NCBI RefSeq assembly: GCF_030272615.1
Contig: NC_081415.1
Span: 421,874,757-421,938,756, forward strand
Length of the DNA stretch: 64,000 nt
Reading direction: 5' to 3'
DNA from: Cryptomeria japonica
Lineage: Eukaryota; Streptophyta; Pinopsida; Cupressales; Cupressaceae
This document shows, piece by piece, positions 23,450 through 33,618 of the stretch (position 1 is the stretch's first letter; the number at the start of each line of letters is the position of its first letter). The translations under genes and the position numbers were made by a program. Under the pieces are notes generated by a model, which saw nothing but the letters and a program-made list of their open reading frames with translations, ran no database searches and was not told where the DNA came from.

Positions 23450-23924
23450 TTAAATCTTTTTGTCCCAAAAAATATCTCAGACTGTTATGGTCAGTTTTCA
23501 CCACAAATCTGCTACCAACCAAATATTGTCTAAATTTTGTCAATGCATGCATGATTGCCAACATTTCTTTATCATAGATAGAATATAACTTCTCAAGTTT
23601 ATTAAGTTTCCTGCCTTCATACACTATAGGATGTTTGTTTTGCATTAAAACTGCCCCTATTTCATCACCAGAAGCATCACATTCCAACACAAAAGGCTGA
23701 TTAAAATCTGGAAGAGCAAGTACTGGACAAGAACTCATTACCTCTTTAAGTTTCTCAAATACCTGTTGAGCTTCCTCCGTCCATCTGAATGCCCCCTTTT
23801 TGGTAAGATCTATCAAGGGTGCCCCGAGCTGTGAAAAACCTTTGACAAACCTCCTGTAATAACTACATAAATCAAAGAATCCCCTTAATTCTGTAAGGTT
23901 CCGTGGTGGTGGACCGGTGGTCAA
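23421..23924 (-). pseudogene. Chromovirus RNase H
   Basis: PPPRNLTELRGFFDLCSYYR is the RT connection. Then FVLECDASGDEIGAVLMQ supplies the first catalytic Asp, EMLAIMHALTKFRQYL the Glu, and VVKTDHNSLRYFL the next Asp. The domain degrades RNA in the RNA-DNA hybrid. It starts in a different frame from the RT (shift near 23925) and drops out of frame at 23440. Confidence 0.88.
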
Positions 23925-24583
23925 TCCAAAATGGCTCTTATCTTTTCTTGATGAACCTGTACCTGTGTTGCACTGATCATATGACCTAAATACAAAATTT
24001 CAGTCATTCCGAATTCACATTTAGACGCCTTTGCATACAAGGATTGTGATTCCATAATACCAAGAACTATATCAATATGTTTCAAATGCTCTTCCCAGGT
24101 TTTGCTATAAATCAATATATCATCAAAGAATACTAGCAGAAACTTCCTTAACTGTTTGTTAAAAATATGATTCATATAGGACTGAAATGTTGCTGGAGCA
24201 TTTGTTAGACCAAACGGCATAACCAGGAATTCATAATGACCATAATGACAACGGAAAGTAGTTTTATGAATGTCTTGTTCTCTTAACTTAATCTAATGAT
24301 ACCCTGATCTCAAATCAATTTTAGAAAAATAAATGGCACCATGCAATTCATCTAACAATTCATCAATTCGAGGAATTGGATACTTGTTTTTGATTGTTTT
24401 TTTGTTAAGAGCTCTATAATCAATACACATTCGAAGAGTTCCATCCTTCTTTTTGACCAATACTACAGATGAAGCAAAAGGACTAGAACTAGGTCTGATA
24501 TGTCCCATAACCAATAACTCCTTAATTGCTTTTTCTATTTCATCCCTGAATGTTTTAGGGTGTCTATAAGGAGTGGTAATCAC
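23921..24583 (-). pseudogene. Chromovirus reverse transcriptase
   Basis: Reads [20 protein letters not shown], then [23 protein letters not shown] and the catalytic box FFDDILIYS. The D-DD triad is complete. One in-frame TAG lies between RSGYH and IKLREQD, and a TAA separates it from the protease part at 24584. Protease and both RT halves are in one frame, so only point nonsense mutations break this portion. Confidence 0.92.
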
Positions 24584-24586
24584 TGG

Positions 24587-25174
24587 TTAAGCACCTTCTT
24601 CTAATTCAATAGTATGTTCAAAACCTCTATCAGGTGGGACTCCTGGAGGAATATCATTAAAAACCAATTGATGTGAATCTAATACTGTTAACAAATCAGC
24701 TTGATAAGATTTAGATTCAAAACCTGATACCTTGTTGGAGACTAAACATTGTGCTGACCATGCCACATCTCCATGTCTGAAAATAGCTTCCATTCTTTTT
24801 GCACTGATGATCCTGGGGCCACTGTTAGACATACCACGAAGGACTACCTTCTTGTCATCAATTTTAAATGAGAATTCCATTCTTTTAAAGTTCTGTGTAT
24901 ATTTGTCTAATGTTTCCATCCATTGTATACCCAGGGCAACATAATTGTCAGCCAAATCAATCACGTAGAAATCATTAGTAACAGTGTAATTGCCAAGAGT
25001 AATATTCAATTTTGGAACTTTATGAGTGCTAGACAAATTAGTTCCACCTGCTACTCTAACATCAAATCCTTCATGTTTCTTAGTATGCAAACTACGTTTT
25101 TCCACAAGGGCTGCATCTATAAAATTATGTGTAGAACCATTATCAAGCATAACAATTACACGCTGTCCATTCAA
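24587..25174 (-). pseudogene. Chromovirus aspartic protease
   Basis: VIVMLDNGSTHNFID contains the retropepsin-type D-x-G-S active site (here DNGST), followed by FYVIDLADNYVALGIQWM and a leader into RT. It would cleave the polyprotein. Ends at a TAA in frame with the RT. Upstream (25440-25180) a CFSCREAWQPRRRCLGKGK stretch is a degenerate gag zinc knuckle, then acidic MSDSEDDEN. Confidence 0.85.
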
Positions 25175-25588
25175 AACTCCTCTTAACTCTGAAAATATTA
25201 TAATGTGGGGTTCCTGTCATGGATGCTATTACCCCTTCTCTTTGTTTGGTACCTGTTTCTGATTCAATGTTCTGTGGTGCTCGTTCTATGTTAGGATCAA
25301 CATTCTCATCATCCTCACTATCAGACATAACCTCAATATGATGAATTTTCCCCTTCCCTAAACATCTGCGTCTAGGCTGCCATGCTTCTCTACAACTGAA
25401 ACATAGTTTTTTCCTTCTGAGTTATTCTCTTTCCTCTTTATCTAGCCTATTTTTAGGGAAATCATCTTTGTTGAAAGGTTGTTTGTCTTTTTCTGGTTTA
25501 GGAGGTGGTCCTTTGTTAAAAAAGTTTCCTTTTGAAGATGGTTCCAATTTTCTTGCCCTTTTGACAGTTGTTTGTAAAGTAAGGGGGT

Positions 25589-26611
25589 TTAAGGATTTAA
25601 CCCACCCTTTGAGGGAATCGACAATCCATCTATAAATATCACAATTTTTTGTCTTTCGGAAATTTCAGTAACTAAGACAGCCAATTTTTCAAATTCAGAT
25701 ATATATTGTTCAACAGTTCCGGTTTGCTTAAGTTGAGTCAAATCCTTAAGATGTAATTCAGGATCTTTAGAATCAAACCTATCAATTAGTTTCTCAGTGA
25801 ACTCAACATAGGTGCCTATCAAATTATGACCTAAGGTTATTTGTCCGCGATGCCACCATTCATGTGTTACACCATCAAGATGTAACGCGGCATATTTAAT
25901 TGCCTCTTCTTCCAACATAGGGTTTAATTGGAAGTATGTATCTAATTTTTGCACCCAAGCTCGAGCAGTTGTCTTACCTGAACCATCAAAATAAGGAATG
26001 GACATTTTCCCAATCTTTCTTTGTAATTCTTTGTTATTTTCTCGCTGTCCTCTTGGCCTATGTTTCATTCTGACATCTAAATATTCTCTAAATGTCATTG
26101 ATGACCTAAATTTTTCACCGGAACCTAACCAGTCCTGATGTATTTCTTCCTGTATATCTCTTTTTGTAGGTTCATTTTCAGGTAGCTGGTTTCTAGCAGT
26201 AAATGTAGGCATAAATGGTCTAGCTGTTCCCGTTCTTTCTGGCTGATTATTAACAGACTGTTCATCTCTACCTCTATTGTTTCCCCCATTATTTCGATGT
26301 TGATTATTTTGCCTTCCATTATTTTGGTGTTGATTTACATTATTAGCCATAAACTGGGTCATCAGATTGGTCATTCTATTAACGCTATTCTGCATATCTT
26401 GCTGACTTTTGATTAGTGCAGCCAATAAATCCCTATTGTTATCTGGGTCTCCCATGTTGGTTTCAAAGATAAGTTCTTCGTCAGTTTCTATGTGGCTATC
26501 CTCAATTTCAAATGGAATAGACGAACTACTTTGTGTTAAAGGAGAATTTGTAAATCTGTTCTGACCGGTCCTAGTACTTCGGAAATTATAATTTCCCTGG
26601 TGCATACTCAA
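25589..26611 (-). pseudogene. Chromovirus Gag
   Basis: 340-codon frame with an N/Q-rich region around residues 105-140 and a Retrotrans_gag-like core (YFDGSGKTTARAWVQKLDTY, then WWHRG and FIDRFDSKD-like). It forms the particle and packages RNA. A frameshift at about 25590 separates it from the zinc knuckle and protease. The start at 26611 lies about 60 bp inside the primer-binding site, as expected for the first frame. Confidence 0.88.
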
Positions 26612-26668
26612 CTGTGCATTAAATTTTCATAAGATTTCACTACCCTACAGGCTGGCAGGATTCAAAAA

Positions 26669-26679
26669 CTCTGATACCA
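26669..26679 (-). other. Primer-binding site of chromovirus
   Basis: The minus strand reads TGGTATCAGAG, complementary to initiator methionine tRNA, one base after the LTR end. Confidence 0.9.
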
Positions 26680-26680
26680 C

Positions 26681-27839
26681 TATACAATTCCTTACTAGAT
26701 CTGACTGCTAATAGATGTGTTTGCCCAGATTGTACAGAAATATAGCTCTAAACTTAACCGATTGATAAGTGTATCTAATAATATAGCCATGCAATTCCAA
26801 AATTAACTTCCAAATTTATTGATCTTCATAGCATTTATTGACAGATTTAATATAACATTCAAAAGAGTGTTTCACAAAGAACCTGTTGATTTCACTGAAG
26901 CTGTATGTGCCCAGTCACTTGGCTGCTGGCTTCTCATAGACTGCGGATTCCGAGTATACTGATTGAGAAATGCAACAGTCATCGATGGACTTCCCGTAGT
27001 GTAAGTACGTGCCACATGAGTTATACGATGTCCTTCTTACGCAAAGACCCGCACTTGCTATTTCCGGTGCAAAGAACTCTCCGCTATCGTGTCACCAGTT
27101 CTACCTTCGTTACACTGTCATGTGATTTCCTTACGGACTATGTGGTAACTAATAAATATCATTTAGATTCTCCTTTGCGATGATTCCCCGCTGCCTTATG
27201 AATGCACTGGTTCCTCTGTTCCATACCACCATCTCCACATTACTGCGTTTGCCGTAAATATCACCTTGCTACCCGATATCGGGTTAGGAGTCACGATGAA
27301 GATTTCAATCTCCGTTAGAGTGTGGAATGACTTAACAACTCTGTCTCACGCATTGGCTGTTGTTCACGAACACCCGAGAACACGGTGGAAATTGCGAACT
27401 CCCGTTTAGAGTGTGGGTTGGATTTACAGCACCATCTCACGCGATAGTTGCTATTTCCGAACCTGCGTGTTGCAATACCCCCTAAAACTTGCACTGCTTG
27501 TCTGAAGTAACTTTAGAAAACCATCACCAATAGGCTAGTTAATTACGGACGAAAGGTTGATATCTACAGGTGAGCGATAACTCGCACACATAGGAATTGG
27601 AATCCTTTCTCTTTTCCAGGAAATTGTGTTATATAATCCGATTCCCTTCTCGAATGCTACCATCCTTTTATTATCAGCAATTGGTTAGGAATCCTGTACT
27701 AGTTACGACTAGTTATGGTGTTAATAAAATGAAAGACATTCTTAAATATTAATTATTTATATAAATGAAGGGGAAATTTATATAAAATAATTAATACATT
27801 TTTATACTTTCCTTTTAATGTTTATTAGGGGACATGACA
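26681..27839 (-). mobile_element. 5' LTR of chromovirus
   Basis: Runs TATACAATTCC (terminal TG changed to TA) to GGGGACATGACA, matching 20743-21902 almost throughout. A 92-codon frame at 26905-27183 also occurs in the other LTR (20967-21245); it is shared because the LTRs are copies, and no known domain is visible. Confidence 0.93.
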
Positions 27840-27844
27840 GGTTG

Positions 27845-28168
27845 AGAACATAGCTCCAAATACCTATCACCAACATCGCTGTAAAACCACATCATCCAAC
27901 TCTTCATGAATCGCCTGTATCGGTTGTCAGAATGCAACTCTGTCTCAATTCACCAGTTGAGATCCTAATTACCGGTTCTCTGTAAAACTGTCATCTGTAC
28001 CGGTTGGCTTCTAAGACTTAGATGACTACAAAAACATTGTTGCCATCAATGACAACACAAAACTTAGTCATCAAACATGAATCTCAATCTCTTCATCACA
28101 TTCACCAATTAATCATATACCGGTTGCATATCAACAACAATCTTTACTGGTTCAGTCAAATGCCAACA
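27845..28168 (-). mobile_element. 3' LTR of pol-less element, proximal part
   Basis: Resumes with AGAACATAGCTCC after the chromovirus and its duplication, and matches 34501-34837 of the right LTR to the terminal GCCAACA. With 19849-20742 it makes 1218 bp against 1219 for the right LTR. Confidence 0.9.
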
Positions 28169-28180
28169 ATCTCCCCCTTT
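28169..28180 (-). other. Polypurine tract of pol-less element
   Basis: The minus strand reads AAAGGGGGAGAT directly against the TGTTGGC start of the 3' LTR. Two close look-alikes lie upstream at 28255-28264 and 28334-28343. Confidence 0.85.
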
Positions 28181-28433
28181 GGCATTGATGACAACACTAA
28201 CGAAAATTTTTGTCAACTAAGTGTGCAAAACAAAAATTGACTACATGACATATACTCCCCCTTAGCAATTGCATGCTATAACAAACAAATACAATACTCA
28301 TACTATTACATACAAAATTTGACTCAACTCTTACTCCCCCTTTGACAACAATGCCAAATAAAAAATAAAAAATTACATGTGATATCAAAATTTGCATCAG
28401 AGCATATATATAGATATAAGAGTCATAAAGTCT

Positions 28434-31400
28434 TTACACAGGAATTCTGGAAAAAACATCACTAAAATGAGACTTCAAATTTTTAAAGTCATTGTGCCAT
28501 GTCTCTAAAATTATGCCTACGATCTCCACACGAGTCTTGATTTGTCCAGCTAGCTCCTCCATTGCATCAACAATGCTCATTTCAGGTGTAGCAAGAATTG
28601 CTTCAGATTCCTTGTATGCTCTCTGTAAGACTTCGACCTTCGGTATAAGCTGTGTTTGAAGTTCCTGCAGGGATCTAACTCTCTTCACCTGTTCCTGCTC
28701 ATATACTTTCATCTTGTGCTGAAGTTCTACAACTTATCTTCCAAAATGAATAGCAGAGTCATTAAGGGGTTTAAATGACTCACTTAGAACCTCAAGTTCA
28801 TGCTCAGCTTCTTCCCTTTTCTTCTTTAAATCAGCACAAAATAAGGAAAATGTTGAAACAGTAGAGAGGATTTTACTTCCGGTTTCCAGTGCTTCCTTCA
28901 AATAATCCTTATTAACAGTAAGAGCCACTTTACCTTTATCAATTTCAAACATTAAGTGCTCTATTCTCTTCTTGTTGTAGTTTTTCTCCACATTGACATA
29001 AGCTACATCCTCTAATGACTTCATTTGCTCTCTGACATCAGAAACAAGTTGTCCAAGTTTGTCAATAGGAGTGGCAAAATTTCCCATATCAGTCTCCGGT
29101 AGGAGACTAGACAAAATTTCCACTGCATTCCTTATGGTCTCTGTCTCCTTCTATTGTTCTTTCATCCTCTTCTTTTTAGCTCGGGATTGCATGGCAATTG
29201 CAATCTCCATCAACTCAGTAGAACTCAGTTTATCCATGTCCAGGGGTCCTTGGATGCTTAATGCATCATCATCTTCTTCATCAACAACTTTCTTTTTAGA
29301 ATCAAGTGACTATAGGTTCAGTCTTTTCTGTCTTATTCTCCTCTGTCCCCTCTTTGTTTTCAGTTTTCTCTTCTTCCTTTTCCTTTTTTCAGTTTCTTCA
29401 ATCTTCTCTTCTTGCTTTTCTTCATTAATGTCCGTTACCGGTGGCGTTTGAGTATATACAGTCTGATTATCTACCGGTGGCTCCTCATCCTTCTTTTCTT
29501 CTTCATCTTTCTTTCCTTCCTGTTCTTGATTCTGCTCGTGTTGTTCAAACATCTGAACATCTAGATTATTAGTAGTATTATCAACATTATCACCATTATC
29601 ATCATCAGGTATAAACACCGGTTCAGTTTGTGTGTTCACTAGTTGATCATCTAACACAATGTCATCGGGCACAAAATCAGTAGGTTTAACACCTTCTGGA
29701 AAATCTTCACCCTTAAACTTTTTAGGTTCACCATCCTCATCATATTCCTCTTCAGTAGGAATTAGACCCAAAGCCTTTTTTAACAAAATTTCAGTCTCTT
29801 TTTGGACTGATTGGGTCTCACCGATTAACAACCTTGTTAGTCTTTTCTTAGATCTAAAGGAGGATTTTGCATTCAACAAAATATCATCTAATTCTTCCCT
29901 TGTGGCTTCCAGTTGAAGATTTTTGAGTGTGTACTCAACAAATTCTCTGTCCTGCTTCATTGTAGCCTGCCACCTTGCATCAATTTTATTGTATAAAGAA
30001 TTTGGAATTTGCCCTTGCAGTTCAATAAGGGCTTTACTATATTTATTCATTATGTAAACAACTGCATCTTCTATTAGCCTTTGTTCATTCTCACCAAGAT
30101 TATCAAACAATTTATTCAATCCCTTAAGAACACCATATTCCTTAATACTTCTTAACAGTTTATCAAGAGAAGTAGGTTTGTTTACCGGTTTCTCCACAGA
30201 TTTGACAATGGAGGTTCCAACAACCTTAGATTTCTTACGGCTGGCCCTTGGGACTTTCTTCTCTTTCTCAGATTCAGTGTCTTCATCATCTGCATATGCC
30301 GGTGCTAGTTTCTGTGCTTGTTGCTTCTTTCTTTTACCAATTTTAACCGGTGCAGTTGGAGGATCAACAACCTTTCCTCTTTTCTGGAATTGAATCTTTG
30401 ATGATTTTTCTGCTGGTTTCCCTTTCTTAACAGCTGTTGGTTTCTCTTTTTCTGCAACTTTCCCTTTTCCAGCTCTTGTTTGCATACTGGTGGAAGTACC
30501 GCTTGGAACACTTGATGTTCCGGCCTGTTTAGCAGCATGCTTTGCTCTTGCTTCAGCAATGGCTTCCTTTGTGAATCTTTCTTGTTCGACAAAGACTTCA
30601 ACTTCCTTCCTAACTTTCTTAGCTATTACTGGTTTCTGGAGTTCAGAGTGTACTTGTAGGGATTTCTCCTTGTAAGTACCAAACCTCTCTGCTGTGGTAT
30701 CAACCGGTTGTCCAAGTAAATGGTTAGCATATGCAATTAACAGTTCTTTATCAACTTCATACCCCATGGGCATAACCCAAGTAGTCCGGGAGTCTACAAC
30801 TTCCATCATGCAAGTATCTGTATCAACCATAAAGCAAATTGTGTTTTCATACCGGTTAACTACCTGTGTCGGTATCCTTTCTCTTGCATGCATTTTCTTC
30901 TGAAAATCCATGAAGTATCCCCATGCAATCTTATCAAAATCATTACCAAGCATCCTAATGCTATTCTTCATTTGCATCAAAGTAGGTGTGCCTCCAATCC
31001 ATTGAATATCACCAATACCAGGAAAAGAATTTTGAAAATAAAAGAATAAACCAAGAATGAGTTGACCAAATTTGAACCTCAATCTTTTGCCCTTCTTAAC
31101 GGCCTCTAGGTTCAGCATCAATTGACTTCTCAATGCTTCAGATAGATCATAATCAACATCTTCTTTGATCATCCGGTAAGCAGTATGAATAGCAGCTATC
31201 GGTACAGTGTTCATCCTGCTTGAGTAGTATATCCTGTAACCAATCACCATTGAAACATATTTCACTGCCGGATCACTGATATTGTTCACTGTCATTGCTT
31301 TGCCATCCCATTTGGATCTTGTTAATTTTTCTACATCATTCTTTGGAACGGATTTGAGTAAGGGGACCTCACCGGTGGCACAAAGTTCGATGACTGTGTG

Positions 31401-31793
31401 AAAGACTTCCTGAGAAATTTTATGTGGTCGGTCGAGCCACATAAACTGATCATGTATCCTGCTAAGCACATATCTAACATGTTCATCTACAAAATCATCA
31501 ATGAAGTTAAGTGCATGATGAAACCCTTTGTCGGTAACCTTCTTGTATTGATCCTTCAAAATACCATTCTCATCACACAGTGCTCTATATTGATCAAAAA
31601 TAGCAACCATACCCAAATCTTCCAATTTGCAATGGTAAAATGATCTAACATCTTCAACATGTAATACACCGTAGGGAACTTCGAATAGGGCTCCGACGGG
31701 ATCAGTTTCTTCAGATTTAAATGGATGTCTTTTGAATTCAGGTTGTGGCCTATCGGTAACATAAATTAGATGTGGTGTATCCATTTTCAACAA
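28434..31793 (-). CDS. Unknown 1,119-residue ORF2 of pol-less element
   Basis: One frame of 1,120 codons with stops only at codons 828 (TAG), 881 (TAG) and 1020 (TAA), and no frameshift. Residues 1-430 look globular, with recognisable words DGKAMTVNNI, VIGYRIYYSSRMNTVPIAA and FKFGQLILGLFFYFQ. Residues about 430-560 are Lys/Ala/Pro-rich with basic clusters (GKRKKQQ, ASRKKSK). About 700-790 is acidic. 795-827 is strongly basic (EKRKRKKRKLKTKRGQRR), like a nuclear-localisation or nucleic-acid-binding patch. Residues 880-1119 look like coiled coil (KKKREEAEHELEVL). No signal peptide, membrane segment, RT, protease or integrase motif. It sits where pol would be. Function unknown; it may belong to a plant transposon-associated family (inference). 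Confidence 0.75.
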
Positions 31794-32362
31794 ATCAAAC
31801 TTCAGAAACAGATAACAAGGTTCTTGATAAATACCTTTTCCCGCTTCTGCACTAGGGTTTCAAACACTGACGAAGCTCTCTAAACCGATTGCCGATCACA
31901 AATCACACTAGATCACTTTGAATCTTTGTCAAACATGTTAGATGCTGCAAACACAAGTTCTGTTGATCTCTATTCGTTCTCCAAGTGCTCATACAAATGC
32001 AATGTGACAAATAAAATTTAAAAAGTTCCTTTTATTTGCCCATTATCTACCGCATTAAATGCCATTACCGGTAAAACCCTAAAATGTCTTATAACACAAT
32101 ACCGGTTCACATAACACATCAAACCTACCGGTTTGATCACAAAATCACTTCTTAACATCATATTACATCAAAGTATGCAGATTTAACATACCTCATGGTC
32201 CTTCAGGGGGTTCTGAAATGGATCTAACATTAAGTTCCTCCTAAGCTTTTAAACAACTTAGTTTGCCGGTGAAGGGTTCTCCACACTAGGTGAAGAAATA
32301 GGATCTTTAGATGGTTTGACTTCAATTATCTCATCATCCTTCTTTTTCTAGATTTTGTTCAT
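31794..32362. other. Spacer between ORF1 and ORF2
   Basis: No coding frame. It has several CCGGT-containing words that are also common in the LTRs. This could be the leader for ORF2, but no promoter is visible. Confidence 0.5.
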
Positions 32363-33556
32363 TTAAGCTCTGGTCTCCTCCACATCAACTTTCGTTTTCC
32401 CTTTCTGGTCAGCAGATTGATTCATCTTTGCTCTGCAAAACTTTGCAATATGTCCCGATTTATGACAACAATAACAAGCCATACCAGATGCTCTCCAAGG
32501 TCCAGCACTGCCTCTACCAGTCCTTCTGCAGTTCATAGCTACATGACCATAGTTATGATAGATTGTGCAAACCACATTCATCCTCTTTTCCATCTCATAG
32601 GGACTAGACCAGTTAGCATAGGGTCTCTGCCAGTTAGGACTCCTCCGCTCATCAAAGGTTCTTTGCCAACCACCACCAGATCTCTGACTTATGTGAGGAG
32701 TAGGATTATTTGCTCCATACTTGCACTCAACAGCTCTATGTCCATGTATGTTGCAAGTGAAACAATAACCATTAAAGGTTCTAGGCTTATATCCTTGATT
32801 AGTATTGGGTCTATAACTGTTAGCAACATCAGATCTGTTTCTACAAACATTAGCAGTATGTTCTGGCTTATGACAATTGAAACAAACATGCTTATAGGAT
32901 TTCTTACCGGCGCGTTTCTGAATCTTAGGCGCAAATTTACCTTCATGCATGTTGTTCTTTGTACTGAAAGGCTCACCTTTCTCAAATATATTGTAACCCA
33001 ATCCAGTTGTATCACCATTCATCCTTTGAGATTGGATCTGTTCATCAAGCATGGTAGAACTTTTGTTAAACTTTGCAAGCTTCTCATTTGCATCAACAAG
33101 TTCTTTTGTAAGATCTTCATTCCTTTTCATGAGAGTCTCTCCAAGAGACATTGCCATATCCAATTCTGCCTTTATCTCTTCTTTTTCTTCTTTTTCCTCA
33201 TGCCAATGTGCATATAGAGTGCCATTTTCCTGATTTATCTTGAAGATCTCATGTTCTTTCTCTTTGATTTTGTCTTTTTCTGCCCTCCTTGCTTCAAGTT
33301 CTTGACTCATCCGGATAGTTAGGGCTTGAAGCTCTCTCCTCAAGTTAGTTTTCTCACCATTCGATTTCTCCACTTCATCAACCAATGCATCTATGTTTGC
33401 TTCATCAGAAGAGTTGCTTTCAGAGACTTCCAACAGTTGTTCAGTAAGCTCTTTCCTTTTAGCAAGTGAAGCTTTATACTTGCCTCTCAAAGTTTCAAGG
33501 GCTTTCTCAATTTCAGCAAGTTTATGAGACATCTCTCTATAACTCATATCCCCCAT
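32363..33556 (-). CDS. Gag-like ORF1: coiled coil and zinc knuckles
   Basis: Starting at the ATG reading MGDMSYREM (33556) gives 397 residues; the frame is open further up into the LTR, so that upstream ATG is unlikely. The first about 200 residues are a charged coiled coil (KLAEIEKALETLRGKYKA). Then come four zinc-knuckle sites: CFNCHKPEHTANVC, CFTCNIHGHRAVEC, a third where the second Cys is Tyr (CTIYHNYGHVAMNC), and CYCCHKSGHIAKFC. This fits RNA binding and packaging. The usual Copia gag N-terminal domain is not recognisable, so the coiled coil may replace it. No stops interrupt the frame. Confidence 0.8.
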   Translation of the reverse strand: MGDMSYREMSHKLAEIEKALETLRGKYKASLAKRKELTEQLLEVSESNSSDEANIDALVDEVEKSNGEKTNLRRELQALTIRMSQELEARRAEKDKIKEKEHEIFKINQENGTLYAHWHEEKEEKEEIKAELDMAMSLGETLMKRNEDLTKELVDANEKLAKFNKSSTMLDEQIQSQRMNGDTTGLGYNIFEKGEPFSTKNNMHEGKFAPKIQKRAGKKSYKHVCFNCHKPEHTANVCRNRSDVANSYRPNTNQGYKPRTFNGYCFTCNIHGHRAVECKYGANNPTPHISQRSGGGWQRTFDERRSPNWQRPYANWSSPYEMEKRMNVVCTIYHNYGHVAMNCRRTGRGSAGPWRASGMACYCCHKSGHIAKFCRAKMNQSADQKGKTKVDVEETRA

Positions 33557-33603
33557 GTGTGCCTTAAGGATCCTTCCCAAGCGGTTAAGCCTCAAAGAAG
33601 GTT

Positions 33604-33616
33604 GGCTCTGATACCA
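33604..33616 (-). other. Primer-binding site of pol-less element
   Basis: The minus strand reads TGGTATCAGAGCC, 13 bases complementary to initiator methionine tRNA, two bases after the LTR end. Confidence 0.92.
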
Positions 33617-33618
33617 AT

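Larger units (their letters stand above)
20743..27839 (-). mobile_element. Nested Ty3/Gypsy chromovirus
   Basis: 7097-bp element inserted in the 3' LTR of the pol-less element. Its flanks are AGTTG (20738-20742) and GGTTG (27840-27844); the uninterrupted LTR reads GGTTG there (34496-34500). LTRs are 1160 and 1159 bp. Order on minus: 5' LTR, initiator-Met primer site, gag, protease, RT, RNase H, integrase, chromodomain, 3' LTR. Order and chromodomain place it among chromoviruses. Nonsense codons and frameshifts in pol make it inactive. Confidence 0.95.

Noticed and set aside
32417-33217. 266-codon plus-strand ORF
   Set aside because: It is the antisense of the zinc-knuckle ORF1, which has clear motifs on the minus strand.
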